Assembly (NCBI GenBank): GCA_045603585.1
Contig: JAZUMK010000002.1
Span: 10,141 to 74,140 of the forward strand
DNA: 64,000 nucleotides
Direction of reading: 5' to 3'
Source of the DNA: SFEL01 sp045603585
GTDB taxonomy: Bacteria; Bacillota; Clostridia; Christensenellales; CAG-138
A program made the position numbers and the translations under genes. Below the pieces are notes generated by a model that was not told the origin of the DNA, made no database searches, and worked only from the letters and a program-made list of their open reading frames with translations. Positions 48,384-55,456 of this stretch are shown here, one piece after another. Each line of letters opens with the position of its first letter. Positions within the stretch are counted from its first letter, which is position 1.

Positions 48384-49466
48384 TTGGAGAACAAGGACCC
48401 TAAGAAGAGCCAGAATAAGATCGAGGAGCTTATAGAGCTGGGCAAAAGCAAAGGCGTGCTCACCTATAAGGAAGTAATGGACACTCTGGAAGAGCTGGAG
48501 CTGGATTCCGAGCAGATCGAAAAGATCTACGACCGCTTTGAGGCATTCAATATCGACGTTGTGGAAGAGACGGATGCGGCGGATGTGGCTGAGGATATCG
48601 CCGAGCTGGAAAGCGACCTTGGCGGTGCAGACGGCGTTGCCATCGATGACCCTGTCCGTATGTACCTTAAGGAAATCGGCAAGGTCCCCCTGCTCAGCGC
48701 CGCCGAGGAAATCGAAATTGCCAAGCGCATGGCAGAGGGAGATCAGGAGGCAAAGCGTCAGCTGGCAGAAGCAAACCTTCGTCTGGTGGTTTCCGTTGCA
48801 AAGCGCTATGTTGGCCGCGGCATGCTGTTCCTGGATCTGATCCAGGAGGGCAATCTGGGCCTTATCAAGGCGGTGGAAAAGTTTGACTATCAGAAGGGCT
48901 ACAAGTTCTCCACCTATGCTACCTGGTGGATCCGTCAGGCTATAACCCGCGCCATTGCGGATCAGGCCCGTACCATCCGCATCCCTGTTCACATGGTGGA
49001 AACCATCAATAAGCTTATCCGCGTAAACCGTCAGCTCCTGCAGGAGTATGGCCGTGAGCCCCGCCCCGATGAGATCGCCCGCGAAATGGGCATCAGCGAG
49101 GACAAGGTGCGCGAGATAATCAAGGTTGCACAGGAGCCCGTATCCCTTGAAACTCCCATCGGCGGGGAAGAGGACAGCCACCTTGGCGATTTTATTCCCG
49201 ATGACGATGCTCCCGCCCCTGCTGAGGTTGCCGCTTTTACTCTGCTTAAAGAGCAGCTGATGGAGGTGCTGGATACTCTCACCCCCCGCGAGGAAAAGGT
49301 ACTGCGCCTGCGCTTTGGTCTGGATGACGGCAAGGCCCGCACCCTTGAAGAAGTTGGCCGCGAGTTCAATGTTACCCGCGAGCGTATCCGCCAGATAGAG
49401 GCAAAGGCTCTGCGCAAGCTCCGCCATCCTTCCCGCAGCAAGAAGCTGAAGGATTTCCTTGAGTGA
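48384..49466 (+). CDS. rpoD: Primary sigma factor SigA (RpoD)
   Basis: The housekeeping sigma factor. The 360-residue protein begins with region 1.1 (about 8-75), then region 1.2 DPVRMYLKEIG, region 2 with FLDLIQEGNLGLIKAVEKFD and YKFSTYATWWIRQAITRA (-10 recognition), region 3 and region 4.2 TLEEVGREFNVTRERIRQIEAKAL (-35 recognition). Start is TTG 48384 with AAAAGGAG 8 bp before it. It explains the TTGACA-17-TATAAT promoters seen across the window. Confidence 0.98.
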   Translation: MENKDPKKSQNKIEELIELGKSKGVLTYKEVMDTLEELELDSEQIEKIYDRFEAFNIDVVEETDAADVAEDIAELESDLGGADGVAIDDPVRMYLKEIGKVPLLSAAEEIEIAKRMAEGDQEAKRQLAEANLRLVVSVAKRYVGRGMLFLDLIQEGNLGLIKAVEKFDYQKGYKFSTYATWWIRQAITRAIADQARTIRIPVHMVETINKLIRVNRQLLQEYGREPRPDEIAREMGISEDKVREIIKVAQEPVSLETPIGGEEDSHLGDFIPDDDAPAPAEVAAFTLLKEQLMEVLDTLTPREEKVLRLRFGLDDGKARTLEEVGREFNVTRERIRQIEAKALRKLRHPSRSKKLKDFLE

Positions 49467-49518
49467 TCCCTGATTTATAAAAATACCCCCGAACGTTATT
49501 TTAATTTAGGAGGAAACA

Positions 49519-50520
49519 ATGAAAAAGAATATTTTGACCGTTATGCTTCTTATCGTTGCCCTGCTGACAGTTGGCTGCTCTGCCAGTGAGCCTGCCGCAG
49601 AACCCGCTCCCGAAGCAGTTGTGGAAGAAGCCGCAGAAGAAGTTGTGGAAGAGGCTGCTCCCGAATATACCCTCCCCGAAAACAGCATGGGCCTGACCAA
49701 CGCCACCGTTGCTGATATCAAGGGCCTTGTTGACAGTGCCGAAGCCTTCTATCTTTATGTTGATGGCGGCGATGCCGTTCCCTATGATTATGCCGCTCTT
49801 GAGGAGGGCGTAGCCACTCTGCTGAAGGATTATGAGTTCCCCGAGGAATTCTACTACGTTGACGCAAGCATTCTCCCCGAGGAGGAATTCGCAGTGCTGA
49901 AGGATGCTTTGGCAGTGGAGGAAGCTCAGGTGGCAGAGGGTGTAAGCACCTTTGCAGGCCTTTATGCCTTTGAAAACGGCACCGTAAAGAACAGCCGCTA
50001 TGACTTTGTTCCCAGCGAGGAAAACACCAACATCTCCGGCAAGGTCGTAAACTTTGTGTTCGAAAGCGATCTGTTTACCAACGATCATGGCTGGGAACTG
50101 GTAACCTATGAGCAGTTGCTTGAAAAGCGCGCTTCCGGCGAGAAGTTCATGGTCTATGTTGGCCGTGATACCTGCCCCTACTGCATGCCCTTTGCAAAGT
50201 GCCTTGTATCTGCATTTGAAACCAGCCCCGCAAACGTTCCCGTTTACTATTTCTATACCCAGTCCTTCAAGACCGCCATCAACAACGCCGTTGAGGGCGC
50301 ACAGGAAGAATGGGATGCCGTTAAGGCAGAGATCGGCTTTGAGTTCACTCCCTCCCTGCTGGTATTTGACGGCGGCGAGCAGGTGCTTGCATGCGATATC
50401 AGCCTGGGTTCCGAGTACTTTGATATGAGCGACAGCGAAAAGGAAGCCAAGCGCAATGATATCGCTTCCGAACTGGAACTGTGGCTCCTTGAGTACGGTC
50501 TCACCGGCGAAATAGCATAA
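49519..50520 (+). CDS. Lipoprotein with thioredoxin-like domain
   Basis: A 333-residue predicted lipoprotein (lipobox TVGC, Cys20) with an acidic Ala/Glu/Val linker (about 22-50) and two thioredoxin-like regions. The first (about 55-165) has no CxxC; the second (about 185-325) has Cys219-Pro-Tyr-Cys222 in VGRDTCPYCMPF and a cis-Pro-like TPSLLVF. The active-site pair suggests an exported disulfide or redox role, but the partner is unknown. AGGAGG precedes the ATG. Codon use (ATC, CGC) suggests good expression. Confidence 0.82.
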   Translation: MKKNILTVMLLIVALLTVGCSASEPAAEPAPEAVVEEAAEEVVEEAAPEYTLPENSMGLTNATVADIKGLVDSAEAFYLYVDGGDAVPYDYAALEEGVATLLKDYEFPEEFYYVDASILPEEEFAVLKDALAVEEAQVAEGVSTFAGLYAFENGTVKNSRYDFVPSEENTNISGKVVNFVFESDLFTNDHGWELVTYEQLLEKRASGEKFMVYVGRDTCPYCMPFAKCLVSAFETSPANVPVYYFYTQSFKTAINNAVEGAQEEWDAVKAEIGFEFTPSLLVFDGGEQVLACDISLGSEYFDMSDSEKEAKRNDIASELELWLLEYGLTGEIA

Positions 50521-50541
50521 GTAAAAAAACTTTATACAAAT

Positions 50542-50572
50542 AATAAAAGCCGCAGCATTGCGGCTTTTATTA
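50542..50572. terminator. Bidirectional terminator after the thioredoxin-like gene
   Basis: AATAAAAGCCGCA / TGCGGCTTTTATT 13-bp stem with GCAT loop between convergent genes. Confidence 0.92.
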
Positions 50573-50577
50573 TTGCC

Positions 50578-50856
50578 TTATTGCAGCTGGTTCAGCACAG
50601 ACTGGAGCCGCTGCTGCTGCTGTGGCGTGAGCATGGGGGCTATACGCCCGGCCACAGAAGCAAGGGCAGCAGGGTCTATAAGGCCGCTCTGCTTTGCGGC
50701 GGCAAGCTCCCGCATCAGCTCATCTTCGGATTTGCCGGCGTATTTATCCACCACGTTTTGAACATTGCCAAGCATATTGGGATCCATTTGCCGGGCGGCT
50801 TTTTTTACTTCGTTTATATCCGGCATGGGTTTATCGGTGCGCAGTGTTCGCTTCAT
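50578..50856 (-). CDS. Small helical protein, unknown function
   Basis: A 92-residue soluble, helical protein with segments INEVKKAARQMDPN, YAGKSEDELMRELAAAK and LTPQQQQRLQSVLNQL, and no membrane helix. I recognise the pattern as a small hypothetical found in clostridia, with no assigned role. GAGGTGAT lies before the ATG. It is divergent from the 134-residue gene at 50971, another small protein with Gln-rich and hydrophobic repeats, so the two may belong together. Confidence 0.75.
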   Translation of the reverse strand: MKRTLRTDKPMPDINEVKKAARQMDPNMLGNVQNVVDKYAGKSEDELMRELAAAKQSGLIDPAALASVAGRIAPMLTPQQQQRLQSVLNQLQ

Positions 50857-50970
50857 ATCATCACCTCAGGGTAATAATATGCGCCGGATAAGTTAAAGGT
50901 TCATTATCGGGCCAATTTGCATACAATGAAGTATGGAAAACTCTATTTGGCGGAAGGGAGGACTGTCAGC

Positions 50971-51375
50971 ATGCAAAGAACCGCCCCAACATCAATACCG
51001 CAGCGGCGTCAGGAAAGCGGCTCTCCTGCATTGGTTATGGCAAGCAGGATCAGGGCAGAACAGGGGGCTGAAAAGGCGGCGCAGTATTTGAATGCAATGG
51101 AGCCTTTCCTTGCGCCGGGGGAGCGTACGCATATTGCATATACCCTTGGGCTGCCCATTCCGCAGCAGGTGCAGCACAGCTATGCTCCGCCGCAGCAGAT
51201 GCCCAATAATGGCCCTATGGGGCTTCCGGGCGGCCTGGGAGGGCTTGGCAATATTGGCAATATAATGCAGATAATGCAGCTGATAAACGGCCTGCAGGGG
51301 ATGCAGGGAGGTCAGGGAGGACCTAATCAGCTGATGCAGATGCTGGGCAGCCTTATGGGCGGCGGAACAAAATAA
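50971..51375 (+). CDS. Small Gly/Met/Gln-rich protein, unknown function
   Basis: A 134-residue protein. Residues 1-75 are helical and charged (ALVMASRIRAEQGAEKAA); residues 85-134 are low-complexity, rich in Gly, Met, Gln, Ile and Leu (GGLGGLGNIGNIMQIMQL, LMQMLGSLMGGG). Start chosen at ATG 50971 because AGGGAGG precedes it by 9 bp; an in-frame ATG at 50917 lacks a ribosome site. The Gly/Leu cores recall the DUF937 protein at 17.5 kb in style, not in sequence. A weak promoter TTCATT-16-TACAAT (50900-50927) lies upstream. Confidence 0.7.
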   Translation: MQRTAPTSIPQRRQESGSPALVMASRIRAEQGAEKAAQYLNAMEPFLAPGERTHIAYTLGLPIPQQVQHSYAPPQQMPNNGPMGLPGGLGGLGNIGNIMQIMQLINGLQGMQGGQGGPNQLMQMLGSLMGGGTK

Positions 51376-51401
51376 TACGGATGCATTGCGGCATCCGTAT
51401 T
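51374..51401. terminator. Hairpin at the 3' end of the 134-residue gene
   Basis: AATACGGATGC / GCATCCGTATT 11-bp perfect stem with a 6-nt loop, starting in the stop codon. The T-run expected after it is missing; the mobile element begins 8 bp later. Confidence 0.65.
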
Positions 51402-51411
51402 GGTTATCCTA

Positions 51412-51434
51412 GGGTAACCAATATAATCCGAACC
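51412..51434 (+). repeat. Left terminal inverted repeat
   Basis: GGGTAACCAATATAATCC followed by GAACC. It differs from the right end only at two positions (A/G at the 12th base, G/A at the 19th). Confidence 0.8.
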
Positions 51435-51555
51435 GCGGTCTTAACGGCCATATGACACGACATAGCTGCGTCATCCTCGGTCAGAAGACAACCAGTATTC
51501 TTCCCTCGATCTTCCTTGCTCTGCCATGCCCTATGGCCGCTAAAACTCCACAGGA

Positions 51556-51661
51556 CCAAAAGCGGTGAAATTGGATGAGATTCAAGGCGACGGAGTGCAG
51601 GGATAGTGGTGCTATTTCAAACGACGGCAACGCAGAAGCTCGCCAATTTCACCGCTTTTGG
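51556..51661. repeat. Internal 19-bp perfect inverted repeat of the element
   Basis: CCAAAAGCGGTGAAATTGG (51556-51574) is exactly complementary to 51643-51661, enclosing 68 nt. A second stem pairs GGCCATA (51446-51452) with TATGGCC (51532-51538). Confidence 0.85.
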
Positions 51662-51663
51662 CG

Positions 51664-51686
51664 GGTTTGGATTACATTGGTTACCC
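51664..51686 (-). repeat. Right terminal inverted repeat
   Basis: Reads GGGTAACCAATGTAATCC on the minus strand. Its tip ATTGGTTACCCTA (51676-51688) is also repeated directly as ATTGGTTATCCTA at 51399-51411, just outside the left end. Confidence 0.8.
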
Positions 51687-52840
51687 TACGGTATCATTCC
51701 AAGCAGCAGCGCTGTGCCTATGCCAAGATAATTACCTATAGCATAGCCAAGTATACCGCAGATAAGGCCGGGCAGAACCACTTCCCGGTTGTTCAGGGCA
51801 TTGGCAGTGGGAACAATAAAGGCGGGGCCATATATACCGGCCGTAGAGGTTATGATGGCGGTATCCGCATCAATGCGTGCAATTCGCGCAAGCAGCAGAT
51901 GCAGTATTACAGAGCCGAACTGGGCCGCCGCAAACATGCACAGGAACAGCAGGGAGTTAAGATTTATTGCGCTGAAGTCAAAAGAAAGGCCTATGCCTAC
52001 GGAGAACATGTATATGAGATACTGGCCTGCGGAGTAGGAGCCGGGAGCCTGACGTACTTTCTTTATGAAGGACAGGCCTATACCGAGGGTAGTTACCACC
52101 AGCATTATTATCATAACATCCAGCTCACCTGTAAGGAGAAGGGCAAGCCCTGCGGCTGTGCCGAGGCACAGCACACCGAGAAGAACTATGGGAGCGCGCT
52201 TAAGTATTAGTTTGAAGGAGAAGATATCCTTTTCAGGTACAAAGTTTGCCCCGAGATCCTGCTCAAGCTGAGTGGGAGCGTCGCTGGAAGGGCCGCCGCT
52301 GAAAGCAGGGAGAAGCCTGCGGCACAGCTTTGGCATTATGGATATCAGCAGCAGGAAATATATGCCGCCCACCACAACGTCTGCGGTATTTGCAAGAACT
52401 ATGTGGTTGGGGTCGACCTTAAGCGCCGCGCCGATGGCCATAAGGTTGGGAGTGCCGCCGGTATAAAGGCCTATCATCATGCCGGCGTACTTTTCCGCAT
52501 TGGGGATGGTATTTCTGAACAGCAGAAAAACACAGGCGGATACTGCCGTTACTGCCAGCATCATCAGCAGGAAGGAGGTGATGGTTGGCCTTGCCAGCCG
52601 CTTTACGCTGCGAAGGTCAGCGGAAAAAAGTATGAGCGGGATGGCAATAGGCACCAGTATTTCGGATATATCCATGGCAATGGAGGTATCCGGCAGCAGC
52701 AGGCTGAAGATAAAGCCTGCTGCGTAGCACAGGAACACAGGACCAAGGGTATTGAGCAAGGATACCTTTTTCGAAAGCAGCACCAGCACACGGGGCAGCA
52801 GCGTAATCAGCAGGATAATAAAGACATTGTTCATCAGCAT
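51686..52840 (-). CDS. DUF819 family membrane protein, possibly truncated at its C-terminus
   Basis: A 384-residue membrane protein with about ten predicted helices of the DUF819 family, whose transport substrate is unknown. Motifs include LYTGGTPNLMAIGAAL and a mirrored TSTAGIYGPAFIVPTANAL near the C-terminus, each with the Gly/Pro breaks typical of two-repeat transporters. GGAGGTAC lies before the ATG. The stop TAG (51688-51686) is formed by the TA duplication and first base of the inserted MITE-like element, so the final residues may have been changed by the insertion; total length is still near normal. Confidence 0.88.
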   Translation of the reverse strand: MLMNNVFIILLITLLPRVLVLLSKKVSLLNTLGPVFLCYAAGFIFSLLLPDTSIAMDISEILVPIAIPLILFSADLRSVKRLARPTITSFLLMMLAVTAVSACVFLLFRNTIPNAEKYAGMMIGLYTGGTPNLMAIGAALKVDPNHIVLANTADVVVGGIYFLLLISIMPKLCRRLLPAFSGGPSSDAPTQLEQDLGANFVPEKDIFSFKLILKRAPIVLLGVLCLGTAAGLALLLTGELDVMIIMLVVTTLGIGLSFIKKVRQAPGSYSAGQYLIYMFSVGIGLSFDFSAINLNSLLFLCMFAAAQFGSVILHLLLARIARIDADTAIITSTAGIYGPAFIVPTANALNNREVVLPGLICGILGYAIGNYLGIGTALLLGMIP

Positions 52841-52956
52841 ATGTACCTCCGCAAAGGATGTGAATATAAAAGCTTCACCTTATATATAATACAATTTTTT
52901 GAAGTAAAAATAAAGAGAGAGAATTAATGTGCAGCTTACGCTGCGCATTTTTGCAT

Positions 52957-53197
52957 TTAGTCCAGATATTCGCCTATAGGGCTTTGATTGTACTGTTTGA
53001 TTATTTTGACAATGATTGAATTATCCGGTTGGACGGATTCCTCCAGTATTTTGTACCGGGTGCGGGTCTTATTCAATGTCTTTTTGTAGTTTTCCAGCTC
53101 GGCGCGAATTTGTTCTGCGGAGGAGGGGGGTTACGTTTTCGTCTTTTGATAAAAAATGGAGCGTCTGGCAGATACAGGCGGATTTTACTCGCTTCAT
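52957..53197 (-). pseudogene. Small conserved clostridial protein, broken by one extra base
   Basis: On the minus strand an AGGAGGTG site and ATG (53197) open MKRVKSACICQTLHFLSKDE, which runs out of frame at a G6 run (53125-53130). Removing one base joins it to AEQIRAELENYKKTLNKTRT, IVKIIKQYNQ and the final IGEYLD, giving one 79-residue protein that ends at TAA 52957. The KQYN-xxx-GxYLD ending resembles a small conserved hypothetical family of Firmicutes that I know by pattern only. Either a real frameshift or a homopolymer sequencing error explains it. The rest of the 52841-53327 gap shows no other gene. Confidence 0.65.
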
Positions 53198-53327
53198 TAC
53201 ATTTCACCTCCTTCTGTCGGTCTCAGCAGGCGGGTGCAGGACGACTAAAATAAAGGCTGCAATGGGCAAGGCTCATTTGCAGCACTTAATTTTAGCATTT
53301 TTTAATTAAAAAAATCAAAGAGAAAAA

Positions 53328-54338
53328 TTATTGTTTCTGTGTTTTTGCTCTGTGAGAAATAAGCTCTGCCGCAATGCTTATGGCTATTTCCGCAGGAGTT
53401 TCCGCACCGATAGGCAGACCTATGGGGGTGTGCACGCGGGCGATGTCCGCATCGCTTATTCCGGCTTCCGAAAGGCGCTTGTTTGTAAAAGCAATCTTGC
53501 TGCGGCTGCCTATTACGCCAACATAGCTTGCGGGAGTGCGCAGAGCCTGCTCCAGCAGCTCATAGTCTCCCTGGTGGCCCCGGGTCATAATGACGATATA
53601 ATCATCGGAAGTAACATTTATGCGGGAGGACATCTCACTGTATGGAGCAGTGATTATATCCCGAACGCCGGGGAAAAGGGAGGGGTCTGAAAACTGCGCC
53701 CTGTCTTCATACAATACGACGGAAAAACCCAGATGCACCAGCACAGGGGAAAGCTCCTGAGAGACATGGCCGCCGCCAAAAAGATACAGGGTCTCGGCCT
53801 TGGTAAGGGGCAGTACATAGAGGCTGCCGTCCTGAGAAAGGACAGGCCGTGAGCTTAGCAGGGGGAGAATGATATCTTTTGATATGGGGAAGCTGGCGCA
53901 TATACCTTCTTCATGGGTATACAGCCCCATGGCGCCATCTGCAAGAGAAGTGACCAGCCATGAATTTTGGCGGGTATCATACAGCTCTGCAATGCGCTTG
54001 AAAAGCGATGCAGTATCCTTGTCATCCTGCGAAACATAGCGGAAATAAACCCTTGCGCGGCCGCCGCATATCATGCCTATGTCGGCGACCTGATTAGGGG
54101 TGAGGATGAATTCCTTTGGCCCGGAGGCGTGGGTTTTAAGCACCTCTCCCGCATGGAGCATGCTCTGATACTCAATGGGGCCGCCCCCTACGGTACCTGC
54201 GATGGAGCCGTCGGGAAATACGGCCATTGCTGCGCCGATTCCGCGGGGAGTGGAGCCGGAGCTTTGGATTATGCTGCAAAGGACTATATCCTGCCCGGAG
54301 ATGAGGGAATTGTACATTGATAAAAATAACTGTTTCAT
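53328..54338 (-). CDS. XdhC/CoxI-family molybdenum hydroxylase accessory protein
   Basis: A 336-residue protein with an N-terminal XdhC domain (SSGSTPRGIGAAMAVFPDGS, GTVGGGPIE) and a C-terminal Rossmann domain starting YLFGGGHVSQELSP (about 185-198) and later GVIGSRSKIAFTNKRL. XdhC proteins bind molybdenum cofactor and sulfurate it before insertion into xanthine dehydrogenase-type enzymes. No such enzyme is encoded in this window. ATG 54338 (MKQLFLSMYNS) fits the family start; the frame upstream runs into holA. The ribosome site AAGGTG is rather far (about 12 bp). Confidence 0.9.
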   Translation of the reverse strand: MKQLFLSMYNSLISGQDIVLCSIIQSSGSTPRGIGAAMAVFPDGSIAGTVGGGPIEYQSMLHAGEVLKTHASGPKEFILTPNQVADIGMICGGRARVYFRYVSQDDKDTASLFKRIAELYDTRQNSWLVTSLADGAMGLYTHEEGICASFPISKDIILPLLSSRPVLSQDGSLYVLPLTKAETLYLFGGGHVSQELSPVLVHLGFSVVLYEDRAQFSDPSLFPGVRDIITAPYSEMSSRINVTSDDYIVIMTRGHQGDYELLEQALRTPASYVGVIGSRSKIAFTNKRLSEAGISDADIARVHTPIGLPIGAETPAEIAISIAAELISHRAKTQKQ

Positions 54339-54465
54339 GGGTAGATTATGCACCTTTAGGGTATTAAATGAAATGGGGGGAATACGAAGAACTATAGCAT
54401 CGCGGGGATGTAAAACCAATAATACCGTAAAAAAATACCAAGATATTTGGGGAATAGAGCGGGGT

Positions 54466-55449
54466 TTATCGTTTTTTCGGCATGGATTGGATAAGCGCCA
54501 TCTCAAGGGCGGAGGTATCCGTCTGCTGGCCGGAAACCTGAAGGTATCCCACGTTGGCAAAGCGGCGGAGTATATCCGTAAGCTCCTCTCTGGAATAGCG
54601 CAGGGCGGCTTCGTATGCTTTTTTTGCAGGGAAGGAGCTGCCGGTAATGGCAAGCACCCGGTCTCTGTTCAGCCCCTTGTCAATCAGTGTACGGGCGGTA
54701 AGCATGGCTTTGAAGCGGTTTTCCATAAATGCGGCAATGCCAAAGGGATTTTCTCCGTCGGAAAGCATCATCCGATAAGCCCTCATGCCATCCTGTGCCT
54801 TGCCTGCAAGAAAATAATCCTGCATATCGAATATCCTGACCTCAAGGCTGCGGGTAACGCATTGGGATATGGCTTCTTTGGTAAGCTCATTGCCGGAGCC
54901 CACAAAGCCTGCGGCTTTGCAAAGCTCATTGTTCAGCACGGAAATATCCACACCTGCAAGGTTTACTATATGGCGTGCGGCGGCTTCGGTAATGGTAACG
55001 TTCAGCCGCTTTTGCTGCTGAATTACCCACTTTATGGCATCCTGCGGAGTGCATTTGGCAAACTCAACTACGGTGCCTTTGGATTTTATGGCTTTGACAA
55101 TGGCAAGGGTCTCCTTGGCCTTTCCGCGGATGAAAAAGACCAGCAGTGTACTGTCCGGCATGGAGGGGAGGTATTCGGCCAACTTTTTGCCCTCGCTGTC
55201 CGTGGGGATGCTGCGGCATATGACTATTCTGCGCTCAGCAAAAAAAGGCAGCATTTCGCAGGCAGAGATGATCTCTTCTGCATTTGCTTCCTCAAAGGTC
55301 TGAAAATTCAGCTCCCTGCTTACGTCATCAAGGGTATCCTTGAGGGCTTTAAGGGCGCTGTCCTTAACGTATTCCTCTTCCCCATGCATGAGATAAACGC
55401 CGGAAAGGGAATTGCTTTTTATGCTTTTGAAAAACGTCATATAATCCAT
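54466..55449 (-). CDS. holA: DNA polymerase III subunit delta
   Basis: HolA opens the sliding clamp as part of the clamp loader. The 327-residue protein begins MDYMTFFKSIKSNSLSGVYLMHGEEEYVKD, the usual N-terminus with the degenerate P-loop region, followed by a RecA-like domain and a C-terminal helical collar (LARTLIDKGLNRDRVLAITG, FPAKKAYEAAL). It starts 7 bp after the comEC stop, the classical comEC-holA pair of Firmicutes. In Bacillus rpsT follows; here rpsT is 10 kb away. Confidence 0.95.
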   Translation of the reverse strand: MDYMTFFKSIKSNSLSGVYLMHGEEEYVKDSALKALKDTLDDVSRELNFQTFEEANAEEIISACEMLPFFAERRIVICRSIPTDSEGKKLAEYLPSMPDSTLLVFFIRGKAKETLAIVKAIKSKGTVVEFAKCTPQDAIKWVIQQQKRLNVTITEAAARHIVNLAGVDISVLNNELCKAAGFVGSGNELTKEAISQCVTRSLEVRIFDMQDYFLAGKAQDGMRAYRMMLSDGENPFGIAAFMENRFKAMLTARTLIDKGLNRDRVLAITGSSFPAKKAYEAALRYSREELTDILRRFANVGYLQVSGQQTDTSALEMALIQSMPKKR

Positions 55450-55456
55450 AGCTGCA

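Larger units (their letters stand above)
51410..51688. mobile_element. MITE-like element with 23-bp terminal inverted repeats and TA ends
   Basis: A non-coding element of about 275 bp bounded by inverted repeats GGGTAACCAATATAATCC... (51412-51434) and its complement (51664-51686), matching at 21 of 23 positions, each flanked by TA. A TA target duplication is typical of IS630/mariner transposases, so this is probably a miniature element moved by such an enzyme elsewhere in the genome. Inside are a perfect 19-bp inverted repeat and other stems, so the RNA or single strand would be highly folded. No protein is supported in it. The right end overlaps the stop codon of the DUF819 gene. Confidence 0.75.

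Noticed and set aside
51575..52210. A 211-codon plus-strand frame starting in the mobile element
   Set aside because: It starts inside the element and runs antisense to the DUF819 gene, with no ribosome site, so it is not a transposase.
52931..52955. Hairpin GTGCAGC-TTAC-GCTGCGC as terminator of the frameshifted gene
   Set aside because: The T-run lies on the plus-strand side while the gene is on the minus strand, so it does not fit as its terminator.
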